DNA from: PNNG01 sp964577055
GTDB lineage: Bacteria; Bacteroidota; Bacteroidia; UBA7662
Assembly: GCA_964577055.1 (NCBI GenBank)
Contig: CAZNWC010000008.1
Span: forward strand, 1 to 64,000
Reading direction: 5' to 3'
DNA length: 64,000 bases
The notes under the pieces are model-generated. The model ran no database searches and was not told the DNA's origin. It saw nothing but the letters and a program-made list of their open reading frames with translations. The position numbers were made by a program, and so were the translations under genes. Positions within the stretch are counted from its first letter, which is position 1, and every line of letters begins with the position of its first letter. Shown piece by piece: positions 36,082-45,771 of the stretch.

Positions 36082-38667
36082 TTAATTGTTGGGATATTGC
36101 TTTTGGTAAAAGGCCATATAGTCCTTCAAAGCGTTGTTCTTATACAAGTCATTGAAGTTTTCTTTGGCTGCAATAAAGGTAAGGTATTTCCCTGCTGGCA
36201 AGTCTTTGAGCAAATCTTTGTTTTCTTTGGCCACGACGGCATATTCCAAGGCTTTGCGTTCATTCGGCAGCTCTCTTACCACCAAAAGCTGGTATTCTTT
36301 GCCATAAAGCATGGTTGTAATGCGCAACCGGTTGTTCCTGAAATTGCTGTCATTGAAGTTGGCCAGTTTCAATTGAATTTCTTTGTGCTGACTGTACGTC
36401 CGCAAATCAATGGCCAAAATGTAATAATGGGATTCTTCTGGGCGCTTTTTGAATTTGTCGGCTTCTCCTGCTCCCAGGAGGGCTGCTTTTTTCGCAGGAT
36501 CGAGGTAAGAAATTACTTCCAATGCCAAGGCACTTACCTCGTGGTTGGGATAACGACTTACCAAGGTTAGGAGCGCTTTGCGCATTTGGCTGGTGTCGCT
36601 GATGGCCCCTTCACACATTGCATTTAAAAATTCGAAATTGGGTATAAGTGGGTGTCCCGCATATTTCGCACTTGCCTCCGTTGACATTTGTCTGACTTCT
36701 TTGTATTTACGCTGCTCATACATTTTGTAAGTACGTTCATACAGCAATTCACAAGCAGCATCATTGCTCGCCTGTGGTTTGGGAGTTACAGTTTCGGGCG
36801 AGGTGAGCAAAAGGGCAAAAGGCGATTGGGGATAGGTGCTGATGAGGGTTTGGTGCCGAGCCTCCTTTAAGTCAGCTTTATTGGTGAGTTCATATACCAG
36901 TCCTAAGCGGTACAAGGCTTCGTCTTCTTTTTTACTGCCTGGATGCTCTTTGAGCAATTGCTCGTAGTAACCAATGGATTTGCCATAATCGTCGAGCTTT
37001 TCGCGGTAAAGGCCGCCCAAAGCAAACAGGGCTTCTTGGATTTGCTCTGCGGCTCGTTTTCTCGCTTCTTCGGTACGCGGAATGCGGGCCAGGTATTTCG
37101 ACCGGGGATCAGCGGCATCTAGCGTTTCGTCTAAGTTTACATTTTGACTACCGTCACCAGTATTATCGCCGCCGTCTTGATTAACCTTGTCTTTTTTACT
37201 GCGCCTCCAGTCATCGGCCAATTCGCGGGTTCCCCACTTTTGTAAAAACTGGCTGTAGCCCAATGATGCCGTTTGCTGATTGTAGAAATACCATTCACTG
37301 CTGCCACCAGCTCCCATATTTCCACCAGGAATGGGTTGTTTGCCAGGTAATGACGGGTTATTGTTCACGGGATTTTCTTTCTCAAATCTTTCCTGATCTT
37401 TTCTTTTTCGCTCCTCTTTGATTTGTTTGTCGATGATTTTGTTCAGCTGGTTTTCGGGCATTTTTGCCAGCTTCAGCAAGCTGTCTTGTTCAGCAATAAT
37501 GTTTAAATTTTTCACCAGCTCACCCAAATACGCTTTTTTGCCTTGGACCTCTTTGTACTTGGGATGCTCTTTGGCCAAAATGGTGGCGGTACTGTCGTAA
37601 TACAATTGCGACTGCGGGTAGTCTTGGGCTTTGAAAAAGTGTTCAGCCAAAGTGAGGTAACTTTTGCTTTTTTGTTGTGTGTTTTTGGTGCTGCTCGCCA
37701 CCGACAAACGCAACATGGCAACGCCCTCTTCCGCTGCCTTGTCTTTGAAGGCCAGCATGGCCAATTCATAATAGATCTCGTCGAAGTAATCTTTGTTTTT
37801 TTCGTCTTTGAGCAGCTGCCGCAATTGTTTGCGTGCTTGCTTGGCCGTTACACTTTTGCCATCATACAAACGGGCAATATTCATTCTGGCCTGGAATTGC
37901 ATTTCATAAACCGGCTTCTTCTTCAATGTGGTTTTGAATTGCTCACCGGCCAAACGCGGATTGTTCAAGGCATATATTTGCCCCAGAATAAAATGAGCCC
38001 TTGCTTCTTGGCCCCTGCTTGTGCCTGTTTCAAGGAGTTGTTGCAGTGGCTGAACTGCTTGGTCGTACCTTTTTTGTTGCAAATAGAACGATGCACGGAT
38101 GCTGTGAAACTCACTCCGGTATTCCTTTGGGAAATTTTTGTTGTTGATGATGATGTCGATTCCGCCTTGTGCCTTGGCAAACTGACCACTGGCAATGTAG
38201 GCCCTAATGAGCCAAAGCAGCGCTTCATTGGCAATAGGATCGCGTTTCCAACGGGTGTAAACGTATTGAAAGCTCTCAATGGCCTCAAAATACTCTCGCT
38301 TCATGAAATAGGCCTTGCCGATCAATAAAAAACTGTTGTCAACCCATTTGCTGATGTCGTGGTTTTGGATGACGTTTGAGCTTTTTTTGATCACCTCATC
38401 GAATTGAGGATAAAAATTGGCTGCCGCCGCTTGCGAACCGTAAACCTCAAGTGGAATAATTTCAACATAGTCGTCTTTGTGTGCTTTTCGTATATCCTTG
38501 AGCGCCTCGTCGTACTTCGTTTTAGCGTTGTAGTACCCATTGAAGCGTGCTGTAGTGTTGTGGTAAAATCGTTTGAAGGAACTGTCACGTCCACAACCTG
38601 CGAATAAGGTTAGCAGCAGCAAGGCCAATAGAAGTCTGCGGGGAAATACCACTTTTTGTAAAAACAT
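36082..38667 (-). CDS. sprE: T9SS component SprE/PorW (TPR lipoprotein)
   Basis: A periplasm-facing lipoprotein needed for type IX secretion, and for gliding in gliding species; it links the PorK-PorN ring to the translocon. Evidence: lipoprotein signal with LFAGC (lipid-bearing Cys25); the family opening FKRFYHNTTARFNGYYNAKTKYDEAL; many tetratricopeptide repeats (about 110-390 and 560-640); a charged low-complexity linker near 410-450; and a C-terminal domain ending LKDYMAFYQKQYPNN. The 861-residue length fits. No other T9SS core gene is in the window, but several T9SS cargo genes are, so the system should be active in this organism. Confidence 0.88.
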   Translation of the reverse strand: MFLQKVVFPRRLLLALLLLTLFAGCGRDSSFKRFYHNTTARFNGYYNAKTKYDEALKDIRKAHKDDYVEIIPLEVYGSQAAAANFYPQFDEVIKKSSNVIQNHDISKWVDNSFLLIGKAYFMKREYFEAIESFQYVYTRWKRDPIANEALLWLIRAYIASGQFAKAQGGIDIIINNKNFPKEYRSEFHSIRASFYLQQKRYDQAVQPLQQLLETGTSRGQEARAHFILGQIYALNNPRLAGEQFKTTLKKKPVYEMQFQARMNIARLYDGKSVTAKQARKQLRQLLKDEKNKDYFDEIYYELAMLAFKDKAAEEGVAMLRLSVASSTKNTQQKSKSYLTLAEHFFKAQDYPQSQLYYDSTATILAKEHPKYKEVQGKKAYLGELVKNLNIIAEQDSLLKLAKMPENQLNKIIDKQIKEERKRKDQERFEKENPVNNNPSLPGKQPIPGGNMGAGGSSEWYFYNQQTASLGYSQFLQKWGTRELADDWRRSKKDKVNQDGGDNTGDGSQNVNLDETLDAADPRSKYLARIPRTEEARKRAAEQIQEALFALGGLYREKLDDYGKSIGYYEQLLKEHPGSKKEDEALYRLGLVYELTNKADLKEARHQTLISTYPQSPFALLLTSPETVTPKPQASNDAACELLYERTYKMYEQRKYKEVRQMSTEASAKYAGHPLIPNFEFLNAMCEGAISDTSQMRKALLTLVSRYPNHEVSALALEVISYLDPAKKAALLGAGEADKFKKRPEESHYYILAIDLRTYSQHKEIQLKLANFNDSNFRNNRLRITTMLYGKEYQLLVVRELPNERKALEYAVVAKENKDLLKDLPAGKYLTFIAAKENFNDLYKNNALKDYMAFYQKQYPNN

Positions 38668-38690
38668 GCCTCTTTAGAACAGCACGGTTG

Positions 38691-38698
38691 CAAAAATA
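38691..38698 (-). promoter_or_regulatory. -7 box upstream of sprE/porW
   Basis: On the minus strand TATTTTTG is a perfect TAnnTTTG, about 24 bases before the sprE start. No TTG at the usual spacing was found, so this is a partial match. Confidence 0.45.
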
Positions 38699-38740
38699 TT
38701 TTATTTCACCCGTAAAGCCTCCATGCAAATCAATTAAGTA

Positions 38741-41700
38741 TCAGAAGCTGCCCTTCCAAGACTCAGGGAGCCAAGGTATACGTCGGAGGAGCCGGTCCTG
38801 GATGAATCGTGTGGGCTTTTCGAGCAATTCGGCTGTCGTGTTGTAGTTTTCTGTATAGCTCACACCAACACCCTGCCTGTAATTCGATTCCCTGTTTACG
38901 ATGATGCGGTCATCGATTTTATTGAAAGCCTTCACCCTGAAGTTTCCATCGGGCGTGATCAGGTATTCCACGATTACTTCTCCCGCCAGGTTTTGCGCAC
39001 TGGTATTTCCTGTCGTACCGGGCTGTAAGGTATTGCCTACATTGCCATCAATACGTACGCGATCATTGAACAGGGTGGTATTCAAAGCTACTGTAATATC
39101 GTTCCGGGTAACGTCAGTTACTGTTCCCAAATTGCTGCTTCGGTAGTTGATGCCAATGTTCACGTTGTCGAACATTTGCGACAGCACCGCATTCAGTTGA
39201 TTACTGAGTACTTCGGTGAGCGAATTAGCGCCAGTACTTCCAATAAAGGTGGTTGCCTGGGGAGCATTGTCGGTAGGAATGAACTGACCGGCTACCAACA
39301 GTCCCAAAACTTGGTTGTTTAATTCTTGCTCGTTGTTGTTGATGTTCTGAATGCGCGCAACCAGAACATCACTGGCATCATTTTCATTCACCGTAGGCAA
39401 TTTGATTTCAAAATTGATGTTAGGGCGCAACAAGGAGCCGGTAAGCTTCAGATAGGTGTCTACGTTCATGTACGTGCGCGATCTGCCGCTGCTACGGTCA
39501 ACGAGTATGCGTTGTGCATCGGTGAGCAGTGGGAGTACATTGGCGCGTTGACGGTAAACGGCGTTGAGGTTGATGGTGGCATCGTAGGGATCACCTGTCC
39601 ATTGAATGGTACTGCCCTCAGATATGCGAAAGCGCTTGCTGGGAATATTGGCCAAGGTGAAAGAATAATCACCACCGCTGAAGGTGTAGTTGCCAAACAT
39701 CTGTATCTCGCCTTGCGGATTCATCTGAAATTCAATGGCACCAGCACCCCGTCCGCGAATGATGTCACCTGCAACTCGATCGAAGATGATTGAAAATTCT
39801 GCATCGGGCGTGGCTGTGACATTCATGCCGAAATTGACACCGCTGACTTCAAATCCCTTTTCTTCTACAACTTCTTGAATAGTGTCGGCCTTGTTGATAA
39901 AAGTGATAAAATCAAGATTGGCGCGATTGGTTTCAGCATCCAACGGAATGGCGAATCGTGTACCTCTTTCCGTAGCAGCCCTGATTTGAATGTCCACCAA
40001 ATCAATTGGGCCTGTAAAAGTGGCGAGCCCACTCAACCTGCCTGTGCCAAAATAGGCGTCTGTAAAATTGGGTTCGGTGTTGAGTACCAGAAGGTCTTCT
40101 GCACGCAATTGTAAGTCGAGGCGGGTACGACGAAATGATTGGTGGGTGATGCGTCCACTGAGGCTCCCTTTACCGCCGCTGTCATCCGTAATGGCAGCTT
40201 CATCGAATTCAATGCTGCTGGGGGTGAATTTTACCCGCTTGTTGATGTTGTAGTATTGGTTCAGAAAGTCAACACGGGTCCGCGCATTTTCCAATTCCGC
40301 TTCGCCAGTCAAGGCAAGTTGGTTCCAATTGCCTTTTAAATACAGCAAAGCAGTGGCCCTGCCACTCACATCGCTAAAGGTAGGCGCCAGCAGCTGCTCA
40401 AGCGGATGGATGGGAGAGTGGTTGAGTCTGGCTTGCAAATCTACCCGATTGACGTCCTGGGGACTGCCAAGCGTTCCTGAGATCAAAGCCAAGGTATCGT
40501 TTTCGGTAAGCAATTGTGCATACAAATCGGCTTGCTGACGGTCAACGTCATAGGTTGAGGTAATTCCCAAATCGCCCAAGGGTTGCCCATCTACCACCAA
40601 TTCGCTGATATCGACTTTTCCATAAACAGCGGTTTGTCCCAATACCGATTGGGCCTGCAAGGCCACATTGGCATATCCTTCTGCCGAGGTTTTGTAAACC
40701 GCAAGCAGCGGGTTGAGTTGTTGCAAGTCTACGTTTTGCATGCCCAACAACAGGGTGTCGTACTGCGACTTGCCAATTCGGCCTTGCAATTGCACGTGTT
40801 GAATGCCTTGCTGAAATTGTAAATCAGGGATGAGCATTCCGGTCTTGTTGAAGACGATATGCCCATTTTGCTGCAATTCCCACGCATTGTCATACACCGA
40901 AATGGATGAAGGGGCAAATTGTAGGCTTGGATTGGCCGTGGTAAAATCAATTTGACCATCGAGCTGTAAGTCATTATACGCTTCTTCACCCATGGCACGC
41001 ACCTGAAAATCGAGGGTATCGTTGCGCAGTGCTTGTTCGAGGCTGATTTGCTGCGCCAATAGGGTATTGTCATACCAAAGTGTATCGGCGTATACATCAA
41101 TGAATAGGCGATCGTTGTTTGAGCTACCGAGCAACTGGAGGTTTTGTATGCGCCAATTGTTTTGGCGCAGTACGGGGGCCTCTAAAACCAAATCCATTTC
41201 GTTGTTAGCGGCACGGAATAACGCATGCCCCTTCAAGGCGCCTATGCTGTATTTATCAGGCGCCAGCCAATCGGCCAGTTTTTGTGCTTCCCAAATATCT
41301 GCATGGGCTTCAAAGTATTGTGATGAATCGGTAAGTGGCGGCTGCTCTGCTTTTCTCACATAATGCATCACGTAGTGCTCCATCAAGGTGGGGAAAGTAG
41401 TCCAACCAAAATGACCCCTGATTTCCGCTTCACCAATCGGACTCCGCAGGCTTAATACACGGGGATCGCGGGCATCTGACGAGGCCAGCAAATTGATTTC
41501 ATCAAGTTCTATGATGCGCTTGTTGAGTCCAAGTCGCATCAGCCGAAAGTTCAGTTCTCCCAAAAGATTGTCAATGCTGTTGCCTTCACCACACAGTTCA
41601 GCATAGCCACTCAACCCCAAAGTATCTTTTGTCCATCCCAGCGCTTGAAATTGAATGGTATCAATTTCAGCAGTAAAGTTGAACGAAGGGCGCTCGCCTC

Positions 41701-43231
41701 TTAAATCGGCCATGCCAAAGAAGCGGAGTTGCGCATTGCTATCGGCTATGCTCAAACTTCCGCTGTAGGATTGCCGGTTGAGATAGCCATTCAACTGCAG
41801 CTGCTGATACCGGTAGCCTGCATAATCAACATAATCTACATGTCCTTCGAGTTGTCCTTCAAAGACTTCCCAGTTATTGCCCTTGCCGGCTAGATTGGTT
41901 TCAAGCGAAATCCATCCCAGACTGCTATCTCCGGTGAGCTCGGCCAGGTGAAAGTCGCGAAGCACCAACAAGCCTTTGTAGCTCGACGACACGGGGTGGA
42001 GTTTGACGTTCAGGTCACTCCGTATTTCGCCTAAATTGGTTTCAAATGTGCCTTGGGCAACAAAATCGCTGGGGTAGCCAAATGCATTTCCACGCATCGA
42101 CAAATACCGCAACCCCTGCAGCTGAGGGGGCAATGAGTCGATACGCAAGGCAGTAGTTATTTCAGGCCAGTCAAAAAAGGCTTCATCGAATTGTAAATCG
42201 TACAAAGCCTCACGGTATTCGGGTAGACCGGTAATACTCAAATCGCCTTTGATAAAGGTGTGTTGTCCAAAACGCAAGGTCAAACGCTTGGTTTTTAGCC
42301 GTGAAAGTTTACCCGTAATGGCACCTTCGGCGTACAATGAAGCATTAGGGGCTTGGCTGCCGAGTAGCCAACGCAAATCGGAGGTCCCGAGCGACATTTT
42401 ACGGATGCGTGCATCGATGCGCACGCGGTTGAAAAAGTCATCGAGGTCATCGATGTTTCCGTAGTGAAATTTGATGCTGGCTTGGGCAGAACTGTTTGTT
42501 GATTTGAACTGCAATGCATCGAATCGCATGCCATCGGGCAAAATGGCCAATCGGGTGGTGATTTCCTGCACTGCCAATCCGCTGCTTTCGATGAAAGCCA
42601 AATTTTGGAGATGCATCGATAAGCTATCGGCCGATGAATTGATGCTGTCGATGGCCAGGTGGATGTTTTCGACTTGCCAATGGGCCGGGTCAAAACCATC
42701 GATTTTGCGCGAATGTGTATCGTCTTGCCACAGCAGTGCACCATCATGCACAACCAAGCCATCGAGCTTGAAGCGCAAAGGGGCGGCCGTATCTGAAGTG
42801 TCTGATTGATCGGCACTCAAAAAGCGCAGCAAAAAATCATAATTGAAAGTAGCTTCATACGCTTTCCGTCGAATTCGTGCATCGATCTTGCCAATTTCCA
42901 GCTTGCGTATATCAAGGACATTGGAGAAAAATGGGAGTCCTGCAAAGCCAAGTCGCAGTGAATCAGCCAAAATCAAGGTATCGCCATAGTGGTCTTCGAT
43001 GTACAATTGACCTATTTCAATGCGGCGCATGGGCTTAAACCGGAAGCCTTCAATGCGCACTTGCGTTTTGAGCGCACTCCCCAGGCCCTTCGCAATTTGC
43101 TCGCCGGTAAATTCTTGCAAAGTGGCATTGAGCAACAGCAGGAACAATGCAAAACAGCCTGTGAACATTGCTGCCAGTAACCTGAACTGGAAGCGCAATA
43201 AGGTGGCGATATAATGCGTGTATTTGTTCAA
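38741..43231 (-). CDS. TamB/YtfN-like envelope assembly protein (DUF490 C-terminus)
   Basis: A 1496-residue AsmA/TamB-type protein: an N-terminal membrane helix (LLAAMFTGCFALFLLLLNATL), a very long stretch of beta-strand repeats thought to form a lipid-conducting groove across the periplasm, and the DUF490/TamB C-terminal region (GTGRLSGLATFTGPIDLVDIQIRAATERGTRFAIPLD through FIQDRLLRRIPWLPES). Known relatives assist outer-membrane protein or phospholipid transport. In Bacteroidota this gene often lies divergent from tsaD, as here. The start is a TTG at 43231; no in-frame ATG precedes the membrane helix, so the exact start is uncertain. Confidence 0.88.
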   Translation of the reverse strand: MNKYTHYIATLLRFQFRLLAAMFTGCFALFLLLLNATLQEFTGEQIAKGLGSALKTQVRIEGFRFKPMRRIEIGQLYIEDHYGDTLILADSLRLGFAGLPFFSNVLDIRKLEIGKIDARIRRKAYEATFNYDFLLRFLSADQSDTSDTAAPLRFKLDGLVVHDGALLWQDDTHSRKIDGFDPAHWQVENIHLAIDSINSSADSLSMHLQNLAFIESSGLAVQEITTRLAILPDGMRFDALQFKSTNSSAQASIKFHYGNIDDLDDFFNRVRIDARIRKMSLGTSDLRWLLGSQAPNASLYAEGAITGKLSRLKTKRLTLRFGQHTFIKGDLSITGLPEYREALYDLQFDEAFFDWPEITTALRIDSLPPQLQGLRYLSMRGNAFGYPSDFVAQGTFETNLGEIRSDLNVKLHPVSSSYKGLLVLRDFHLAELTGDSSLGWISLETNLAGKGNNWEVFEGQLEGHVDYVDYAGYRYQQLQLNGYLNRQSYSGSLSIADSNAQLRFFGMADLRGERPSFNFTAEIDTIQFQALGWTKDTLGLSGYAELCGEGNSIDNLLGELNFRLMRLGLNKRIIELDEINLLASSDARDPRVLSLRSPIGEAEIRGHFGWTTFPTLMEHYVMHYVRKAEQPPLTDSSQYFEAHADIWEAQKLADWLAPDKYSIGALKGHALFRAANNEMDLVLEAPVLRQNNWRIQNLQLLGSSNNDRLFIDVYADTLWYDNTLLAQQISLEQALRNDTLDFQVRAMGEEAYNDLQLDGQIDFTTANPSLQFAPSSISVYDNAWELQQNGHIVFNKTGMLIPDLQFQQGIQHVQLQGRIGKSQYDTLLLGMQNVDLQQLNPLLAVYKTSAEGYANVALQAQSVLGQTAVYGKVDISELVVDGQPLGDLGITSTYDVDRQQADLYAQLLTENDTLALISGTLGSPQDVNRVDLQARLNHSPIHPLEQLLAPTFSDVSGRATALLYLKGNWNQLALTGEAELENARTRVDFLNQYYNINKRVKFTPSSIEFDEAAITDDSGGKGSLSGRITHQSFRRTRLDLQLRAEDLLVLNTEPNFTDAYFGTGRLSGLATFTGPIDLVDIQIRAATERGTRFAIPLDAETNRANLDFITFINKADTIQEVVEEKGFEVSGVNFGMNVTATPDAEFSIIFDRVAGDIIRGRGAGAIEFQMNPQGEIQMFGNYTFSGGDYSFTLANIPSKRFRISEGSTIQWTGDPYDATINLNAVYRQRANVLPLLTDAQRILVDRSSGRSRTYMNVDTYLKLTGSLLRPNINFEIKLPTVNENDASDVLVARIQNINNNEQELNNQVLGLLVAGQFIPTDNAPQATTFIGSTGANSLTEVLSNQLNAVLSQMFDNVNIGINYRSSNLGTVTDVTRNDITVALNTTLFNDRVRIDGNVGNTLQPGTTGNTSAQNLAGEVIVEYLITPDGNFRVKAFNKIDDRIIVNRESNYRQGVGVSYTENYNTTAELLEKPTRFIQDRLLRRIPWLPESWKGSF

Positions 43232-43247
43232 AGAAGATTGATTCGCT

Positions 43248-43268
43248 GCTATTTTGCTGCAAAATAGC
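43248..43268. promoter_or_regulatory. Inverted repeat in the tamB-tsaD divergent region
   Basis: GCTATTTTG (43248-43256), spacer CTG, CAAAATAGC (43260-43268): a perfect 9-bp inverted repeat midway between two divergent starts. Either arm resembles a shortened -7 box, so it may be a shared operator or a pair of overlapping promoters. Confidence 0.4.
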
Positions 43269-43303
43269 GACCTTTGCTGCTAATTACGTAATTAAACTCA
43301 TGC

Positions 43304-44335
43304 ATGGCTGCTATACTTGCCATTGAATCGAGCTGCGATGATACTTCAGCAGCCGTTATCATCAACGGAAAGTTGATGAGCAATCGTGTAGCGTCGCAGC
43401 AAATTCACGAGCAATACGGGGGTGTGGTGCCCGAATTGGCAAGCAGGGCCCACCACGAAAACCTTATTCCAGTGGTCAATGCAGCCTTGGAAGAGGCTGG
43501 AATTCCTATTGAAAAGGTGGATGCATTTGCTGTTACTTCCGGGCCCGGCCTCATGGGCTCGTTGTTGGTTGGCACTTCTTTCGTGAAAGGAATGGCCCTT
43601 TCGCTGCACAAACCTTTGCTGGCGGTGAATCACATGCACGCCCATATTTTGGCCCATTTCATCGAAGATCCGAAACCTGGTTTTCCATTTTTGTGCCTCA
43701 CAGTTTCAGGAGGCCATACCCAACTGGTGTTGATGCGTGACTATTTCGATTTTGATATTTTGGGGCAAACAATCGATGATGCAGCTGGTGAGGCCTTTGA
43801 CAAAGCAGCGAAAATGCTCGGACTTCCTTATCCGGGTGGCCCGCTCATCGATCAATATGCAGCCCAGGGAAACCCATTGGCTTTCAAATTCCCAATGCCC
43901 CAAATGCCTGATTATGATTTTAGCTTCAGTGGCTTGAAGACGGGCATCCTCTATTTTCTGCAACGACAACAACAACAGCAGCCCAATTTTATCGTTGAAA
44001 ATCTTGCAGATTTGTGCGCATCCATTCAACATACCATCATCCAGATATTGCTCCAAAAAGTGTTGGCGGTCATGAAAGATCAGTCTTTGTCACGTTTGGC
44101 TATCGCCGGAGGAGTATCCGCGAACAAGGGATTACGTGCTGCCTTGCAAACGCTGGCACAAGAAAAGGGCTGGGAGTTGTTTGTGCCTGATTTACAGTAT
44201 TGTACTGATAATGCGGGCATGGTTGCCATGGCTGCGCACTTGCAATTTGAACGTGCCATGTTTGACGATCAAACTTTGGTGCCCGATCCCCGCTTATCAC
44301 TCGTTCCCGCCGCCACGAAAAATATGCAGGCATGA
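43304..44335 (+). CDS. tsaD: tRNA N6-adenosine threonylcarbamoyltransferase
   Basis: Transfers the threonylcarbamoyl group to A37 of tRNAs that read ANN codons, together with TsaB (also in this window at 52422) and TsaE. The 343 residues show MAAILAIESSCDDTSAAVI, the metal-binding HMHAHILAH, LTVSGGHTQLVL, GEAFDKAAKMLGLPYPGG and the late DNAGMVAMAA. A short Gln run (QRQQQQQP, about 224-231) lies on a surface loop. Its stop overlaps the next ATG by four bases. Confidence 0.98.
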   Translation: MAAILAIESSCDDTSAAVIINGKLMSNRVASQQIHEQYGGVVPELASRAHHENLIPVVNAALEEAGIPIEKVDAFAVTSGPGLMGSLLVGTSFVKGMALSLHKPLLAVNHMHAHILAHFIEDPKPGFPFLCLTVSGGHTQLVLMRDYFDFDILGQTIDDAAGEAFDKAAKMLGLPYPGGPLIDQYAAQGNPLAFKFPMPQMPDYDFSFSGLKTGILYFLQRQQQQQPNFIVENLADLCASIQHTIIQILLQKVLAVMKDQSLSRLAIAGGVSANKGLRAALQTLAQEKGWELFVPDLQYCTDNAGMVAMAAHLQFERAMFDDQTLVPDPRLSLVPAATKNMQA

Positions 44336-45717
44336 AACAACTCTGTTTGATTGGGTTGTTTTGGCTGGGTATACAATCGGTTTATGCGCAACAAGCCAAA
44401 TCAGTGCCTCCGGCCGAAGAACCAGTACTTACCACCCGTATTCTTTTTGTACTCGATGCATCCGGGAGTATGTCGGCAGCTTGGCAAGAAAACAGCAGAT
44501 GGGAAGTCGCGATCCGCTTGTTGTCGAACATCATGGACAGTCTCGAACGCAGGCAAGGGGTGGAGGTGGCTTTGCGGGTTTACGGGCATCAAACCAGCAA
44601 GGATGGTGGCGACTGCAAGGATACCAGGCTCGAAGTGCCTTTTGGTCCCGAAAGTCAACAGCGTATCAAACAACGTTTGAAAAGCATCAAGCCATTGGGC
44701 AATACCCCCATTGCATTTAGTCTTGCCCAGTCATCGAATGATTTTCCGACAGACCCTTTCAGCCGAAATGTTTTGATTTTGATTACCGATGGCTTGGAGA
44801 ACTGCGGGGGGGATCCTTGCCAGGTATCCTATCAATTGCAGAAGCAGCACATTTTTTTAAAGCCATTTGTCATTGGATTGGGACTTGACGCCACCATGAA
44901 AGATGCTTTTAACTGTGTGGGCACCTATTATGATGCCGAGCAAGAAGCTGCTTTCAACAAAGCGTTGACCATGGTGGTGGCACAGGCACTCAACAGCACA
45001 ACGGTGCAAGTAGATTTGTTGGACCAATTTTTATTGCCAACCGAAACCAATGTGGCTATGACCTTTTACGACAGCGAATTGGGCATTGATCGTTATAATT
45101 TTTTGCATACGCTCAACAGCAAACGCCTGTCAGATACCCTTTTGCTCGACCCTGCTAACAAATACGATTTGGTCATCCACACCAATCCGGAAATTGTAAA
45201 ACGCAATATCCGCTTGGATGCCGGTAAACATAATATCATCAAGGTAAACACACCTCAGGGTGCGCTCGACCTCGTGGTGACCGGTGTATCAGGTTACCGA
45301 AATTTGCGGGCCACGGTGCGAGATTCGCGCAGCGGTGTACTCATTGGCATGCATGAATTCAATACAACCAAGCGCTATTTGACGGGGACATACGACGTTG
45401 AGGTGCTTACCACACCCATCATGCGTTTCAATGAGGTGCAAATTGAGCAAGGCAAAACCTCGCGTATTCAAATTCCACAACCCGGTATGGTGAATCTGGT
45501 CAGTAATACGGAAGGCTATGGTGCAATTTTCAGCACTGCGGCTGCCCGGCTGGAAAAAGTGCATGATCTGAACCCAACGATGTCGACGGAAACCGTGGTG
45601 CTTCAACCTGGAAATTACAAGGTGGTATACCGCTCAAAAAACAGTAGCAGGGCTTTGTTTACCATCGAAAAAGAGTTTACAGTGACCAGCGGTGGTATCG
45701 TAACTGTTCGTTTTTAA
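44332..45717 (+). CDS. Secreted von Willebrand factor A domain protein
   Basis: A 461-residue exported protein with signal peptide (LIGLFWLGIQSVYAQ), then a VWA domain with an intact metal-ion site (FVLDASGSMSAAW; a conserved Thr in NTPIAFSL; ITDGLENCGGDPC), then about 250 residues of beta-rich sequence ending EFTVTSGGIVTVRF. Similar VWA proteins with a DASGSM start and a GLENCGGDPC motif occur in many Bacteroidota and cyanobacteria, without agreed function. The ATGA overlap with tsaD suggests co-translation, though a functional link is not obvious. Three cysteines near DCKD and NCGGDPC could form disulfides. A run of seven G lies at 44816-44822. Confidence 0.82.
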   Translation: MKQLCLIGLFWLGIQSVYAQQAKSVPPAEEPVLTTRILFVLDASGSMSAAWQENSRWEVAIRLLSNIMDSLERRQGVEVALRVYGHQTSKDGGDCKDTRLEVPFGPESQQRIKQRLKSIKPLGNTPIAFSLAQSSNDFPTDPFSRNVLILITDGLENCGGDPCQVSYQLQKQHIFLKPFVIGLGLDATMKDAFNCVGTYYDAEQEAAFNKALTMVVAQALNSTTVQVDLLDQFLLPTETNVAMTFYDSELGIDRYNFLHTLNSKRLSDTLLLDPANKYDLVIHTNPEIVKRNIRLDAGKHNIIKVNTPQGALDLVVTGVSGYRNLRATVRDSRSGVLIGMHEFNTTKRYLTGTYDVEVLTTPIMRFNEVQIEQGKTSRIQIPQPGMVNLVSNTEGYGAIFSTAAARLEKVHDLNPTMSTETVVLQPGNYKVVYRSKNSSRALFTIEKEFTVTSGGIVTVRF

Positions 45718-45771
45718 AAAAATCAGCTGGGCTTAAACGTCGGCTGGTATTTTAGGTCATAGAGCTGTTTT

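Noticed and set aside
37543..38328. Antisense frame of 261 codons inside sprE/porW
   Set aside because: A shadow of the TPR-coding strand without recognisable motifs.
45718..45771. Promoter before the ECF sigma gene (TATTTTAG at 45748)
   Set aside because: It has a mismatch in the TTTG part and no TTG 20 bases upstream; too weak to list.
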